A stretch of DNA of 64,000 nucleotides from Mycolicibacterium chubuense NBB4 (GCF_000266905.1 NC_018027.1:2046001-2110000), one strand, 5' to 3'; counted from the first letter of the stretch, positions 17,779 to 26,671 are shown. Numbers and translations: made by a program. Notes: a model not told the origin generated them from the sequence alone.

Positions 17779-18685
17779 TCGCCTGGACGGAGCGCTGCGG
17801 CATCTCGCAGAGATGCGCACCGACCTCTCGCCGCCCGTCCTCGGCGCGGTCCGTGACTCGCTGAACCAGCGGCGCGCAGAGGCGGCGATGACCTCGGACA
17901 CGATCGGCGTCGAGGTCGAACAGCGCGAGGTGCCGGCGTCGCCGGGGCTCACGGTGCGGATCTACCGCGGCGGGCCGCCTCCATCGCCTGCGATGATCTA
18001 CTGCCACTCAGGGGCTTTCGTTCTGGGCAACCTGGACACCGACCATTTGCAGTGCATCGAATACGCGCGGCGCGGACGCTGCACCGTGATCTCGGTGAAC
18101 TATCGGCTCGCGCCAGAGGACCCGTTCCCCGCGGCGCTGGACGACGCGGCCGCCGTCCTCGACTGGGCGGCGCAGAGCTCAGCAGAGCTCGGCATCGACG
18201 CCGGCGCTCTCGCCGTGGCGGGCAGCAGTGCCGGGGGAGCGCTCGCCGCACGACTGGCCGCGCGGGCCGCGGCCGGGGCGGCGCCTCCCGTCGTCTTCCA
18301 GATGCTGCACCAACCCGTCCTCGACGATCGGCCCACGCCGTCGAAGGAGGAGTTCACCACGACGCCGGGCTTCGACACCGACGCCGTCCGGTGGATGTGG
18401 CGGCACTATCTCGAAGGGGCCCCGGCCTCGGCCGAGGCGGCTCCCGGCCGCGCCGGTGACTTGGCCGGGCTCCCGGCCGCGCTGATCACCTGCTCGGAAC
18501 TCGACCCGCTGCGCGACGAGGCCATCGACTACGCGTTGCGGCTGATGTGGGCCGGTGTCACCACCGAGCTGCACGTGTTCCCCGGCACCTGCCACGGATT
18601 CGACTCGATGGTCCCGGAGTGGGATGTCAGCGAGCGGCTGTTCGACATCCAGGGCGCGGCATTACGTCGCGCGTTCCTGCGGTAG
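17765..18685 (+). CDS. alpha/beta hydrolase, hormone-sensitive-lipase family
   Basis: A 306-residue esterase. The oxyanion segment reads YCHSGAFVLGN, a variant of the family's HGGG. The nucleophile serine is in VAGSSAGGALAARLAA near residue 154, the aspartate in SELDPLRDEAIDYA and the histidine in GTCHGFDSMV. It starts inside the last codons of the Baeyer-Villiger gene, so the two are coupled. The most economical role is hydrolysis of the ester or lactone produced by that enzyme. Last gene of the 11.9-18.7 kb operon. Confidence 0.92.
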   Translation: MTLADRLDGALRHLAEMRTDLSPPVLGAVRDSLNQRRAEAAMTSDTIGVEVEQREVPASPGLTVRIYRGGPPPSPAMIYCHSGAFVLGNLDTDHLQCIEYARRGRCTVISVNYRLAPEDPFPAALDDAAAVLDWAAQSSAELGIDAGALAVAGSSAGGALAARLAARAAAGAAPPVVFQMLHQPVLDDRPTPSKEEFTTTPGFDTDAVRWMWRHYLEGAPASAEAAPGRAGDLAGLPAALITCSELDPLRDEAIDYALRLMWAGVTTELHVFPGTCHGFDSMVPEWDVSERLFDIQGAALRRAFLR

Positions 18686-18723
18686 GCGCGTCCGTGTAAC
18701 GCGCTGACGTCGGTAGGCTGTCG

Positions 18724-18750
18724 CTTTACAATCGATGTCGAGAATGTCAC
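18724..18750. promoter_or_regulatory. 27-bp catabolic-island element, copy D (acyl-CoA dehydrogenase promoter)
   Basis: Reads CTTTACAA, 12 bases, ATGTCAC toward the right. TTTACA and CACGCT are 17 bases apart, and the hexamer CACGCT ends 6 bases before the ATG at 18760, ideal for a leaderless message. Confidence 0.6.
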
Positions 18751-18759
18751 GCTGCCGGT

Positions 18760-19899
18760 ATGGACTTCTCCGAAGTCGAGCTGTCCGACGAAGACCAAGC
18801 CTTCCGCGACGAACTGCGGCAGTTCCTCGTGTCGGTGGTGACCGACGATGTGATCCGCCGCGACCGCGAAAGCGGAGACAATTTCGACGAGGACGTCCAC
18901 CTCGCGCTCGGCGCCGCGGGCTATCTCGAACGCGACTGGCGCGCGGGAACCGATGCCGGTTTCAGCGCCGTGCAGCGGCGGATCTGGGAGCTCGAGATTG
19001 GTCGGGCGCACACGCCGTGGTTCCACTGGGGCACGACCGCGATGGTCGCCAACGCCGTGGATCGGTTCGGTTCGGCCGACCTCAAGGACGAGGTGCTCCC
19101 GAAGGTGCTCTCCGGTCAGTACCGGCTGTGCCTCGGATACACCGAGCCCGACGGTGGCTCCGACGTCGCGACGTGCAAGACCCGCGCCGTGCGGGAAGCG
19201 GATGGATCGAGCTGGGTTATCAATGGCGCGAAGATGTTCACGTCCAATGCGCACCACGCCCAGTTCGTCTTCCTGATCACCAACACCGATCCCTCGGCGC
19301 ACAAACACAAGAGCCTGACGATGTTCCTGGTGCCGCTCGACGCGCCCGGCGTCGAGATCCAGCCGATCCGCACCGTCGACGGCGACCGCACCAACATCAC
19401 CTTCTACAGCGACGTCCGCGTCGACGACCGGTACCGGGTGGGCGAGGTCAACGGTGGCTGGGCCGTGCTCAGGGACGCTTTGAACGCCGAACACGGCACA
19501 GTGGAACGCGACGACAGTGGGCTGCACAAGATCGCGGTCATGACCGAACATCTACTGCTGCTGGCCGACGCGGTCGATGCGGTCGCGGCACGCGTGTCCC
19601 TCGATGACGGGGCGGTGGCATATCGGTTGGGCCGCAGCATCGCCCGGCTCGAAGCGGCGCTGTCCACTCCTGAGATGTACGGCCGGGTGGCGATCGCGCA
19701 GGCGCTGCGCGACATCACCCCGGACTTGATGGACGTTCTCGGGACTGCGTCGAGCCTTCCCGGAGGCACCGACGCGGAGTACCTGTTCCGGTTGGCGGGC
19801 CCGACCGGCATCTACGGCGGCACATTGGAAGTGTTCCGCAACATGATCGCCCAGCATGCCCTCGGCCTCGGCAAGCCGAGCTACGCGCCACCCGCTTAG
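18760..19899 (+). CDS. acyl-CoA dehydrogenase
   Basis: A 379-residue flavoprotein of the acyl-CoA dehydrogenase family. The middle domain has LCLGYTEPDGGSDVATCKTRAVR and NGAKMFTSNAHHAQFVFLITNT, which contact FAD and CoA. The C-terminal helical domain ends GPTGIYGGTLEVFRNMIAQHALGLGKP. Where many homologues have YEGT with the catalytic glutamate, this protein has YGGT, as in many actinobacterial FadE proteins; the base may be elsewhere or in a partner subunit. It stands alone behind copy D of the island element and would desaturate the CoA thioester formed by the CaiB protein. Confidence 0.92.
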   Translation: MDFSEVELSDEDQAFRDELRQFLVSVVTDDVIRRDRESGDNFDEDVHLALGAAGYLERDWRAGTDAGFSAVQRRIWELEIGRAHTPWFHWGTTAMVANAVDRFGSADLKDEVLPKVLSGQYRLCLGYTEPDGGSDVATCKTRAVREADGSSWVINGAKMFTSNAHHAQFVFLITNTDPSAHKHKSLTMFLVPLDAPGVEIQPIRTVDGDRTNITFYSDVRVDDRYRVGEVNGGWAVLRDALNAEHGTVERDDSGLHKIAVMTEHLLLLADAVDAVAARVSLDDGAVAYRLGRSIARLEAALSTPEMYGRVAIAQALRDITPDLMDVLGTASSLPGGTDAEYLFRLAGPTGIYGGTLEVFRNMIAQHALGLGKPSYAPPA

Positions 19900-21494
19900 A
19901 CGGCGCGTTCCGGCCCCCGTGCACGTTCGGCTTTGATGCGTGCGGCTACCTCGGCGCTGCGCAGGCGTCGCCGTTTGGGAATCTTCACCGCGCGGGCCGG
20001 ACGGGGCGGCGGGATCGGCGGTGGGGGTGGCAGGTCGGCAGCGGCGGTGTTCAGGGTGGGGAAGAACAGGTGGCTGCCCGGTTTGGTGACATACGCCCGT
20101 CCGGACGGCGATGTCCACGTCACAGTGCCGTCAGGAGATTGCTTTTCGCTCCAGCCGCCGGGGCCGTCCCAAAAAGTCTTCATGAGGTGATGGCCGCGGC
20201 ATTTGCACGTCAGGTTCGACGGATGGGTGGGCCCATAGGGCCAGGGCAGGGAATGGTCGAGGTCGCAGCGATCGGCGGGAACCGAGCAGCCCGGGAAGCG
20301 GCAGAACATGTCGCGGATTCTGACGAACTCGGCCAGTGCTGCCGATGGGCGATAGCCGGCTTCGCACTCCGGGCCGGGCAACTGAAGGGGCACGATCTTG
20401 GCGCCGTTGCGGATCGCTTCGGCCAGCACCGCGGTGGGCACGATCTTCCCTCCGGGAAGCAGCGCCAACCCGGTGTCCTTCGGCGGCTGCGCCTCATCGT
20501 CGGCGGGCTCGTTCGGCGGCTTGTCGTCCGTCTCGTCCTCGACTGCTTTGTTGTTGGTGGTCCCCGGTTGCTCGGGCTCGTTCGGCGGCTTGTCGTCCGT
20601 CTCGTCCTCGACTGCTTTGTTGTTGGTGGTCCCCGGTTGCTCGGGCTCGTTCGGCGGCTCGGTGGCGGCGATCTCCTGGTGGGCGGCGTCGATAGCGGCC
20701 TGATCGGCGATGACGCGGATCACGATGTGCGAAGCGGGTGCGGTGGCCCCGGCTTTGGGGCAGTCGGTGGACCCGCACCGGCAGACCAGGTGGTCGTTGC
20801 CGTGGGCCACCGCGCCCATGGCGTCGGAGCGGCGCTCACCGATCGAGCGGGGATCGTTGTCGCACACCGTCTTGACGATCGCGGTGATACGCCGTTCCAA
20901 CACGATGGCATCGGCGGCCATCAACAGGCCCCACGCGGTGGTGGTTTCCGCCTTGTCCTGACTCGCTCCGATTTTGAAGTCGCGAGTGCGCAGCAGTTCC
21001 TTCGCCAGCCGCACGGCCTCGGGGTCGTAGCGCTCGATGATCGCATCGACGGCACGCACCAACTGGGTTTCCGACAGCGTTCCCCACGCCTCGGCTTTGG
21101 CGGCCAAAGCGTCGTCGATCAAGGTCATCAGCCGGCCGTCGTCGACCAGGTGGGTGCGCCAGGTCAGCTCGGAGATCAACCGGAAGCTGAGCCGGCCCTG
21201 GCAGTACAGCGCCGCGACCCGGGGGAGCCGCTCGCGCAGTGCGACGGCGATGTGAAGCTGTCCCGATGCTCGGCGCTGGCTCATTGTCAGCGCGGCCGCG
21301 ACCTGGGCAGCGGTGTTGTCCCAGCTGTCGAATTTCCACCGGGCTTGTTCGTCACTGTCATCGACGCTGCGATGCACGAGCTCCGCGATCGCGGCCAGCC
21401 GCCGCGCACCAGCCCGAGCCTCATCCCGGGCGGCCTGCTCGATCGCGGCCACCAACGCGTCATCCGCGACGTCGGCGAACAGGCGGTCGAACAT
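19896..21494 (-). CDS. 13E12-type DUF222/HNH endonuclease protein
   Basis: A 532-residue member of the abundant mycobacterial 13E12 repeat family. The N-terminal DUF222 region begins MFDRLFADVADDALVAAIEQ. The C-terminal HNH nuclease module reads CRFPGCSVPADRCDLDHSLPW then LTCKCRGHHLMKTFW. Between them is a Pro/Glu/Asn-rich linker containing a perfect duplicated 23-residue unit. ATG at 21494 is chosen because homologues start MFD and a CATAAT -10-like box lies 7 bases upstream. Function is unknown; the family is often linked to mobile or repeated DNA. Overlaps the acyl-CoA dehydrogenase stop by four bases. Confidence 0.88.
   Translation of the reverse strand: MFDRLFADVADDALVAAIEQAARDEARAGARRLAAIAELVHRSVDDSDEQARWKFDSWDNTAAQVAAALTMSQRRASGQLHIAVALRERLPRVAALYCQGRLSFRLISELTWRTHLVDDGRLMTLIDDALAAKAEAWGTLSETQLVRAVDAIIERYDPEAVRLAKELLRTRDFKIGASQDKAETTTAWGLLMAADAIVLERRITAIVKTVCDNDPRSIGERRSDAMGAVAHGNDHLVCRCGSTDCPKAGATAPASHIVIRVIADQAAIDAAHQEIAATEPPNEPEQPGTTNNKAVEDETDDKPPNEPEQPGTTNNKAVEDETDDKPPNEPADDEAQPPKDTGLALLPGGKIVPTAVLAEAIRNGAKIVPLQLPGPECEAGYRPSAALAEFVRIRDMFCRFPGCSVPADRCDLDHSLPWPYGPTHPSNLTCKCRGHHLMKTFWDGPGGWSEKQSPDGTVTWTSPSGRAYVTKPGSHLFFPTLNTAAADLPPPPPIPPPRPARAVKIPKRRRLRSAEVAARIKAERARGPERAV
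20512..20649 (-). repeat. perfect 69-bp tandem duplication in the HNH gene linker
   Basis: Bases 20512-20580 and 20581-20649 are identical, and shorter matching pieces flank them. Each unit encodes 23 residues (beginning PPNEPEQPGTTNNKAVED in one phase), so copy-number change keeps the reading frame. Confidence 0.9.
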
Positions 21495-21510
21495 GCATTC
21501 GATTATGCCC

Positions 21511-21534
21511 AAAGGGTCTGACACAGAACCCTTT
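21511..21534. promoter_or_regulatory. perfect inverted repeat upstream of the HNH gene
   Basis: AAAGGGT (21511-21517) and ACCCTTT (21528-21534) are separated by 10 bases. The dyad lies 17 bases before the HNH start, overlapping where the -35 would be for the CATAAT box at about 21502-21507. It may be an operator. Confidence 0.4.
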
Positions 21535-21630
21535 TCCGCGGCGGCGTTCGATGAACGTGCGCAAAACCCCTCCGCGCGGCGGCGTGTCGATGCGCAGACA
21601 CGCACCCTCGCGGGAAGGCGGGGACCCGCT

Positions 21631-22563
21631 CTACAGTTTCGGGATCACCTCGGAGGCGAGCAGATCGAGAGTCTGGTCCGAGCATCGGTCGTGGGTGAAG
21701 AGCACGATCTGGCCGAAGCCCATCTCGACCAGCTCGCCCAGCCGGTCCACGATCGCGGGCGGTGTGCCGATCAATCCCGTTGCATGCAGCCCGAATTCCG
21801 GGATGCCGAACCGCCGCTCGGCGACGGCGCGCACGTCGGGCAGCGACGCGTCGTCAGGGGCGAGCGCCATCACCGCCTCGATGGACAGCACGATCGAGCC
21901 CGGATCGCGGCCGATGCCCTCGCAGAGCGCGCGCAGCACCGTGATCTTGTGCGCCATCTCGTCGAGCGCGTAGGTGGGGACGTTCCAGACATCGGCATAG
22001 CGTGCGACGAGCGGCAACGTGAACTTCTCGCCTGCGCCGCCGACGATGATCGGCGGCCGTGGCTTCTGTGCCGGACCCGGTTTGACGGGCATGTCCGAGA
22101 TCGTGAAGTGCCGGCCGGAGAAGTCGATCCGTTCGTCCGCGAACGCCTGATGCAAGATCGCGAGTGTCTCGCCCAGCTGCTCGGAGCGCCGCGGAAACGT
22201 GCCCCACTCGAACCCGGCGCGGTGATGTTCGTCCTCGATCGAGCCGCTGCCGATGCCGAGGGACAGCCGGCCGCCCGATATCTGGTCCAGCGTGGTCGCC
22301 ATCTTCGCCAGGGTGACGGGATGGCGAAACTGATTGCACAGCACCATGTGTCCGACGCGGATCCGTTCGGTGCGGCTCAGCAGCGCGGTGGCGAGTGTCC
22401 ACGCCTCCATGGACGGATAGTCGGGCATCCCCGGCGCGTAGAGGTGGTCGTAGAGCCACAGTGAGTCGATGTCGAGCTCCTCGCAGCGCCGGGTCCTGGC
22501 GAGGAGGTCATCGAACGAGAATCCCATCTGAGGGAGATAGACGCCGATCTCCGGCCTGTTCAT
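21631..22563 (-). CDS. LLM-class F420-dependent oxidoreductase
   Basis: A 310-residue luciferase-like monooxygenase-fold protein. It has the opening IGVYLPQMGFSFDDLLARTRRCEELDIDSLWLYDH, the ATTLDQISGGRLSLGIGSG loop and the PPIIVGGAGEKF strand. Mycobacterial members use reduced F420 for hydride transfer to diverse substrates. ATG at 22563 follows GGGAGG closely; an in-frame ATG at 22596 would add 11 residues. It is divergent from a second LLM gene, and the 100-base gap between them holds a small dyad (TTCTC at 22612, GAGAA at 22624). Confidence 0.88.
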   Translation of the reverse strand: MNRPEIGVYLPQMGFSFDDLLARTRRCEELDIDSLWLYDHLYAPGMPDYPSMEAWTLATALLSRTERIRVGHMVLCNQFRHPVTLAKMATTLDQISGGRLSLGIGSGSIEDEHHRAGFEWGTFPRRSEQLGETLAILHQAFADERIDFSGRHFTISDMPVKPGPAQKPRPPIIVGGAGEKFTLPLVARYADVWNVPTYALDEMAHKITVLRALCEGIGRDPGSIVLSIEAVMALAPDDASLPDVRAVAERRFGIPEFGLHATGLIGTPPAIVDRLGELVEMGFGQIVLFTHDRCSDQTLDLLASEVIPKL

Positions 22564-22664
22564 GATCCTCCCGATTGCGCTGTACTTTCCGTCCACTGCA
22601 TGGTAACGACATTCTCATAGTTGGAGAAGCTGCTTTCTGTTGCGGCGTGCCGAGGGAGCTGATC

Positions 22665-23585
22665 ATGCATTTCGCCATCACCCATCCGATGCACAGCCAT
22701 CCCTACAACCCCGAACTGGTCACGGGGCCGGGGATCGCTGCAGTCGCCTCGGCTGCGGAGACCGCAGGGTTCGGCGGGTTCGGTTTCACGGATCATCCGG
22801 CGCCGACGCAGCGGTGGCTCGAGTCGGGTGGGCACGACGCGCTGGACCCCTTCGTCGCGATGAGTTATGCCGCCGCACATACGACGACGATGCGGCTGAT
22901 TCCGAACATCGTGGTGCTGCCCTACCGCAATCCGTTCGTCGTGGCCAAGGCGGGCGCCAGTCTGGACCTGGTGTCGGGCGGCCGTTTCACGCTGGCGGTG
23001 GGCGTGGGCTACCTCAAGCGCGAATTCGACGCCCTCGGTGTGGGTTTCGACGAGCGGGCTGAGCTTTTCGAGGAATCGCTGCGGGTGATCCGCGAGATCT
23101 GGACCGCCGACGATGTGACGTTCGAGGGCAAGCATTTCCACGCCAAGGGCATCACCGCGCATCCCAAGCCGCTCAGCACGCCTCACCCGCCGATCTGGAT
23201 CGGCGGCAACACGTCGGCGGCGCGGGCGAGAGTCGCCGCGCACGGGCAGGGCTGGTGCCCGTTCCGGGCCCCCGCGGTGCTCGCCCAGACCGCACGGACC
23301 GCGGCGCTGGAATCCCTCGAGCACCTCGCGCACGGCGTGGACGATCTCCGACGCAGGCTGGACGAGGCGGGTCGGGATCCCGCCGGTGTCGACGTCGCGT
23401 TCACCAACGACGTGGGCGGCAGTCCCGGCGATGACGACTTCGACGCCGACGCGTTCCTGTCCGGGGTCGACGACCTCGAGAAGGTCGGTGTCACGTGGAT
23501 CCAGGTGGCGGTGCCCGGGGACAGCCTGACGCACGCCCTCGAGGCGATCGATCGATTCGGCGCGGAGGTCATCGCCGCGCGGTGA
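22665..23585 (+). CDS. LLM-class F420-dependent oxidoreductase
   Basis: A 306-residue LLM enzyme distinct from its divergent neighbour. It shows GFGGFGFTDHPAPTQRWL, the LDLVSGGRFTLAVGVGYLKREFDALGV motif and PPIWIGGNTSAARARVA, characteristic of the F420 branch. ATG at 22665 is preceded by GAGGGAG about 6 bases upstream. Substrate is unknown. It may reduce or oxidise an intermediate of the neighbouring catabolic genes, or act as a separate housekeeping reductase. Confidence 0.88.
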   Translation: MHFAITHPMHSHPYNPELVTGPGIAAVASAAETAGFGGFGFTDHPAPTQRWLESGGHDALDPFVAMSYAAAHTTTMRLIPNIVVLPYRNPFVVAKAGASLDLVSGGRFTLAVGVGYLKREFDALGVGFDERAELFEESLRVIREIWTADDVTFEGKHFHAKGITAHPKPLSTPHPPIWIGGNTSAARARVAAHGQGWCPFRAPAVLAQTARTAALESLEHLAHGVDDLRRRLDEAGRDPAGVDVAFTNDVGGSPGDDDFDADAFLSGVDDLEKVGVTWIQVAVPGDSLTHALEAIDRFGAEVIAAR

Positions 23586-23593
23586 CCGCGGCT

Positions 23594-24610
23594 CTATGCA
23601 GCCAGCCTGACGAGCGTCTTGCCGATGTTGGCGCCCGTGAACAGGCCGTTGAGTGCGTCGACGCACGACTCGATGCCCTCGAAGATGTGTTCACGGTGCA
23701 CGAGCAGCCCCTCCTCGTCCCAGCGTCGCAGCGCCGCGAATGCCTCGTCGAAGCGGCCCCATTCGTCGAGTGCGTTGAAGCCTTGCATCAGCGCGGTTTT
23801 GGCGAGCAGGTTCACGTAGTTGGCCGGGCCGGGATGCTCGCCGGTGAGGTAACTGGAGATCACGCCGCACAGCACGACGCGCGCCTTGGGTGCCAGCCGG
23901 CCGAGCACCGCGTCCAGAATCGGGCCGCCGACATTGTCGAAGTAGACGTCCACGCCCTTCGGGCAGTGCTGTTTGAGCGCGGCGGGCAGGTCCTCGCCGC
24001 GGTAGTCGATGCAGGCGTCGAAACTGAAGTCCTCCACGACCGCCCGGCACTTGTGCGGTCCGCCGGCGATGCCGACCACTCTCGCCCCGGCGATCTTGGC
24101 GATCTGGCCGGCCACCGAGCCGGTCGCGCCCGCCGCGGCCGACACGACGACGGTCTCGCCGGGTTGCGGTCGGCCGATGCCGGTCATCCCGAAGTACGCC
24201 GTCGCGCCGGTCGGACCGTAGATCGACATCACCGCGCGCTGGTCGACCTGATCACCCGGTCCGGGCACAGGGGTGGTGAACAGGTCGTCGCGGACGATGG
24301 TGTACTCCTGGAACCCGGTCAACGTCGTGACGACGTCGCCGACCGCGTAAGCGTCGCAACGGGTTTCGACCACCCGGCCGATTCCGGCCGCGCGGATGAC
24401 CTCACCGAGCGCCACCGGGGGCAGGTAGCCCGGCTGGTCGTCGAGCCACGTGCGGGCGGCCGCGTCGATTCCCACGTAGGTCGTGCGGACGAGCGCCTCG
24501 CCGTCGGCGGGTTGCGGCGCGGTCGATGTCACGAGTTCGGTGTCCTCGGGAGCCACCAGCCCGTGGGGGCGGCGGCGCAACACGATCTGGCGGTTCGTCA
24601 GCGTCGACAC
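23594..24610 (-). CDS. NADPH-dependent alkenal/prostaglandin reductase-like MDR
   Basis: A 338-residue zinc-free MDR protein resembling CurA and leukotriene B4 12-hydroxydehydrogenases. The cofactor site is VVVSAAAGATGSVAGQIAKIAGARVVGIAGG, followed by GVDVYFDNVGGPILDAVLGRL and the C-terminal GFNALDEWGRF. These enzymes reduce alpha,beta-unsaturated aldehydes or ketones. Starts with GTG at 24610, convergent with the LLM gene. Confidence 0.88.
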   Translation of the reverse strand: MSTLTNRQIVLRRRPHGLVAPEDTELVTSTAPQPADGEALVRTTYVGIDAAARTWLDDQPGYLPPVALGEVIRAAGIGRVVETRCDAYAVGDVVTTLTGFQEYTIVRDDLFTTPVPGPGDQVDQRAVMSIYGPTGATAYFGMTGIGRPQPGETVVVSAAAGATGSVAGQIAKIAGARVVGIAGGPHKCRAVVEDFSFDACIDYRGEDLPAALKQHCPKGVDVYFDNVGGPILDAVLGRLAPKARVVLCGVISSYLTGEHPGPANYVNLLAKTALMQGFNALDEWGRFDEAFAALRRWDEEGLLVHREHIFEGIESCVDALNGLFTGANIGKTLVRLAA

Positions 24611-24654
24611 CAGCCGAACCTACCGAAGGCGGGGCGCCGCTGAACTTGCTTCGA

Positions 24655-25449
24655 CTACAGCCGCCACAGTGCCTCCTGTGCGGTGGTGGCGATCAGAGCA
24701 CCGCGCTGGTCGTACAGCGAGCCGAACGCGAGGCCGCGCGAATCGCTGTTGTTGCGCGAGATCACCTCGTACCGGTGCCAGTCGTGCGGCACGAACGGGC
24801 GGTGAAACCACACGGAGTGATCGAGGCTGGCGGCATACCCGACGTCGGGCCGCAGTGGCGTGCCGGGGGGACGGGCCACCGGAACCGGACCGAAATCGGA
24901 CAGGAACGTCAGCGTGCACGCCCGGATCAACGGATCGTTCTCGATCTCGGCGCGCGTGCGGATCCAGAACGGCGGCAACGCGAACACCGAGTCGTCGTCG
25001 GGCGTCGTGCGGATCTCGAAGTGATCCGCGTACTCGATGTCGGGTTCCTTGGGGCAGGCGTCACCGAACAACAGCGAAGGTGGGTGCTCGGGGTGCCCGT
25101 CGGCACCGGGTTCGGGGGTGTGGAACGACGCGATCATCTCGAGGATGACCGCGCCCTGCTGTACCGCGGTCACGCGGCGGGTGTCGAAGGACCGGCCGTC
25201 TCGGGTGCGCTCGACGTGCAACTCCACATCGACGCCGTAGCGGCCGCCGCGCACGAAGTACAGGTGCAGCGACTGGGGGAGCTTGCCCGCCCCGACGGTG
25301 GCTCCCGCGGCGCCCAGCGACTGGGCGGCGATCAGGCCGCCGAACAGCCGCGGACCGGGACCTGCCGGGGGAGGCGCGGTGACGAACGTGTCGTCGTGGC
25401 GGTCAAAGGACAGCAGTTGAGCGATCCAGCTCGTGTCGACACGTGTCAT
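24655..25449 (-). CDS. acyl-CoA thioesterase II (TesB-like)
   Basis: A 264-residue double-hotdog thioesterase. It carries RLFGGLIAAQSLGAAGATV with the upstream VTAPPPAGPGPRLFGG, then PQSLHLYFVRGGRYGVDVELHVERTRDGRSF, both standard TesB landmarks. The second domain has the DHSVWFHRPF segment, which includes the conserved aspartate, and ends LYDQRGALIATTAQE. It hydrolyses medium or long acyl-CoA to free acid and CoA. It leads two further leftward genes only by proximity, with 12 bases to the SRPBCC stop. Confidence 0.92.
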   Translation of the reverse strand: MTRVDTSWIAQLLSFDRHDDTFVTAPPPAGPGPRLFGGLIAAQSLGAAGATVGAGKLPQSLHLYFVRGGRYGVDVELHVERTRDGRSFDTRRVTAVQQGAVILEMIASFHTPEPGADGHPEHPPSLLFGDACPKEPDIEYADHFEIRTTPDDDSVFALPPFWIRTRAEIENDPLIRACTLTFLSDFGPVPVARPPGTPLRPDVGYAASLDHSVWFHRPFVPHDWHRYEVISRNNSDSRGLAFGSLYDQRGALIATTAQEALWRL

Positions 25450-25461
25450 CGAGTGCCGAGG

Positions 25462-25950
25462 CTAGCGGGCGGCGAAGTACCTCTGTCCGTCGGAGGCCGC
25501 CCGGCCGAAGCCGGCCTTCACGATCGGGGCGAGAACCGTGAACGGCAGGCGCATCGCGCGGACCGGTTCGATCGCGACCAGCCAGGTGAAACGGGTGCCG
25601 ACGCCGTCGGGCTCGATGCGGTAGTCCTCGGCGAACCGACGGAACAGCGGCACGTTCGCCTCGTACACGTAGAACGCGTAGCCCGAGCCTTCGTCCCACC
25701 GGAAGAAGCGTTCGTGCACCCGGGTTCCTCCGGTGCCCACCTCCCGGGTGGTGCCGACACCGAACGGCCGCGGCGACGTCCACGTCAACGACGAGACCGT
25801 CTTGCCCCACGCCGACAGCGACTGGTCGGACTGCAGCGACTCCCAGACCCGCTCGGGCGTAGCGGCGAAGTGCCTCTCGTAGCGGAACACGTGCGGCGCC
25901 GAGTCGAAGAATTCGGCGTCGGCGGACTGCAGGCGGAACCATCGCGTCAT
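25462..25950 (-). CDS. SRPBCC-family protein
   Basis: A 162-residue helix-grip (START/Bet v1-like) protein. It starts with a strand FRYERHFAATPERVWESL and the loop LSAWGKTVSSLTW, with a middle GTRVHERFFRWDEGSGYAFYV and C-terminal helix PFTVLAPIVKAGFG. The fold binds hydrophobic ligands in a cavity; function unknown. ATG at 25950. Lies 10 bases downstream of the DUF427 gene, so cotranscription is likely. Confidence 0.75.
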   Translation of the reverse strand: MTRWFRLQSADAEFFDSAPHVFRYERHFAATPERVWESLQSDQSLSAWGKTVSSLTWTSPRPFGVGTTREVGTGGTRVHERFFRWDEGSGYAFYVYEANVPLFRRFAEDYRIEPDGVGTRFTWLVAIEPVRAMRLPFTVLAPIVKAGFGRAASDGQRYFAAR

Positions 25951-25960
25951 GCCGATGACT

Positions 25961-26653
25961 CTAAAAGACGGTCTCGCGGAGTTCAGGGAGTTCGGCGCGC
26001 ACATCGACTCTGGTCTCGTCGAAGCTCACCATGCCCTTGATCGGTTGGCTCTCCGGTAGCGGGTCGTCGTAGCTCCACGCGACGTCGGCGATGACGGTGT
26101 CGCCGACCGCGGCATCGAACCAGGTGGCGTACCCCTTGTAATTGCAGTAGCTCGACGTGTCGGACGGGATCAGCAGATCCGTGCGGACCAGGGCCGGACT
26201 GACGTAGAGGCGCGGCTCCAAGGCGGTCTCGAACAGGATCACCGTGTCGGCGGTGTCGACGAGGGTCGTGCCGGCGATATCCACCCGCAGGTGACGCGAC
26301 GTCGGACGGCAGTCCACGCGGTGGTAGGGATTCGGTGGGTAGTGCACCAGTCGCCGCCCCTCCTCGAGCCAGGTGTCCACCGCCTCCCACGGGACGACGA
26401 CGTAGCCGGGCGCCTCCGGGACCGGGGTGCCGGGCAAGTCGGAGATCTCCTCGGCGGCGAATGCGTAGCTCAGCGGCTGACCCCGGCGATGGACCATCAA
26501 CGCGGCTTCGGTGTCGATCACGGTGCGGCCGTCTTTGACCGCCTGCACCCGCCGCCGGTGCGGTTCGATGTAGACGAGATCGCCGGCGACGTGCGGAGTG
26601 AACCGGCCTGCGCGGTCCCGCCCGAGGGGTCCGCGTCCCGCAACCAGACTCAT
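25961..26653 (-). CDS. DUF427 domain protein (two copies of the domain)
   Basis: A 230-residue protein with a full C-terminal DUF427 domain: TVDTADTVILFETALEPRLYV-like start, then SDTSSYCNYKGYATWFD with the conserved CxYKG core, and GDTVIADVAWSYDDPLPE. The N-terminal half (DLVYIEPHRRRVQAVKDGRTVIDTE) looks like a degenerate second copy. Function is unknown; such genes are common in actinobacteria. Divergent from the WS/DGAT gene across a spaced 10-bp inverted repeat. Confidence 0.85.
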   Translation of the reverse strand: MSLVAGRGPLGRDRAGRFTPHVAGDLVYIEPHRRRVQAVKDGRTVIDTEAALMVHRRGQPLSYAFAAEEISDLPGTPVPEAPGYVVVPWEAVDTWLEEGRRLVHYPPNPYHRVDCRPTSRHLRVDIAGTTLVDTADTVILFETALEPRLYVSPALVRTDLLIPSDTSSYCNYKGYATWFDAAVGDTVIADVAWSYDDPLPESQPIKGMVSFDETRVDVRAELPELRETVF

Positions 26654-26671
26654 CGAAGATCGGCTACTGCA

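Noticed and set aside
19896-21494. Insertion sequence or transposase for the HNH gene
   Set aside because: No terminal inverted repeats or target duplications flank it, and the protein is a DUF222/HNH member rather than a transposase.
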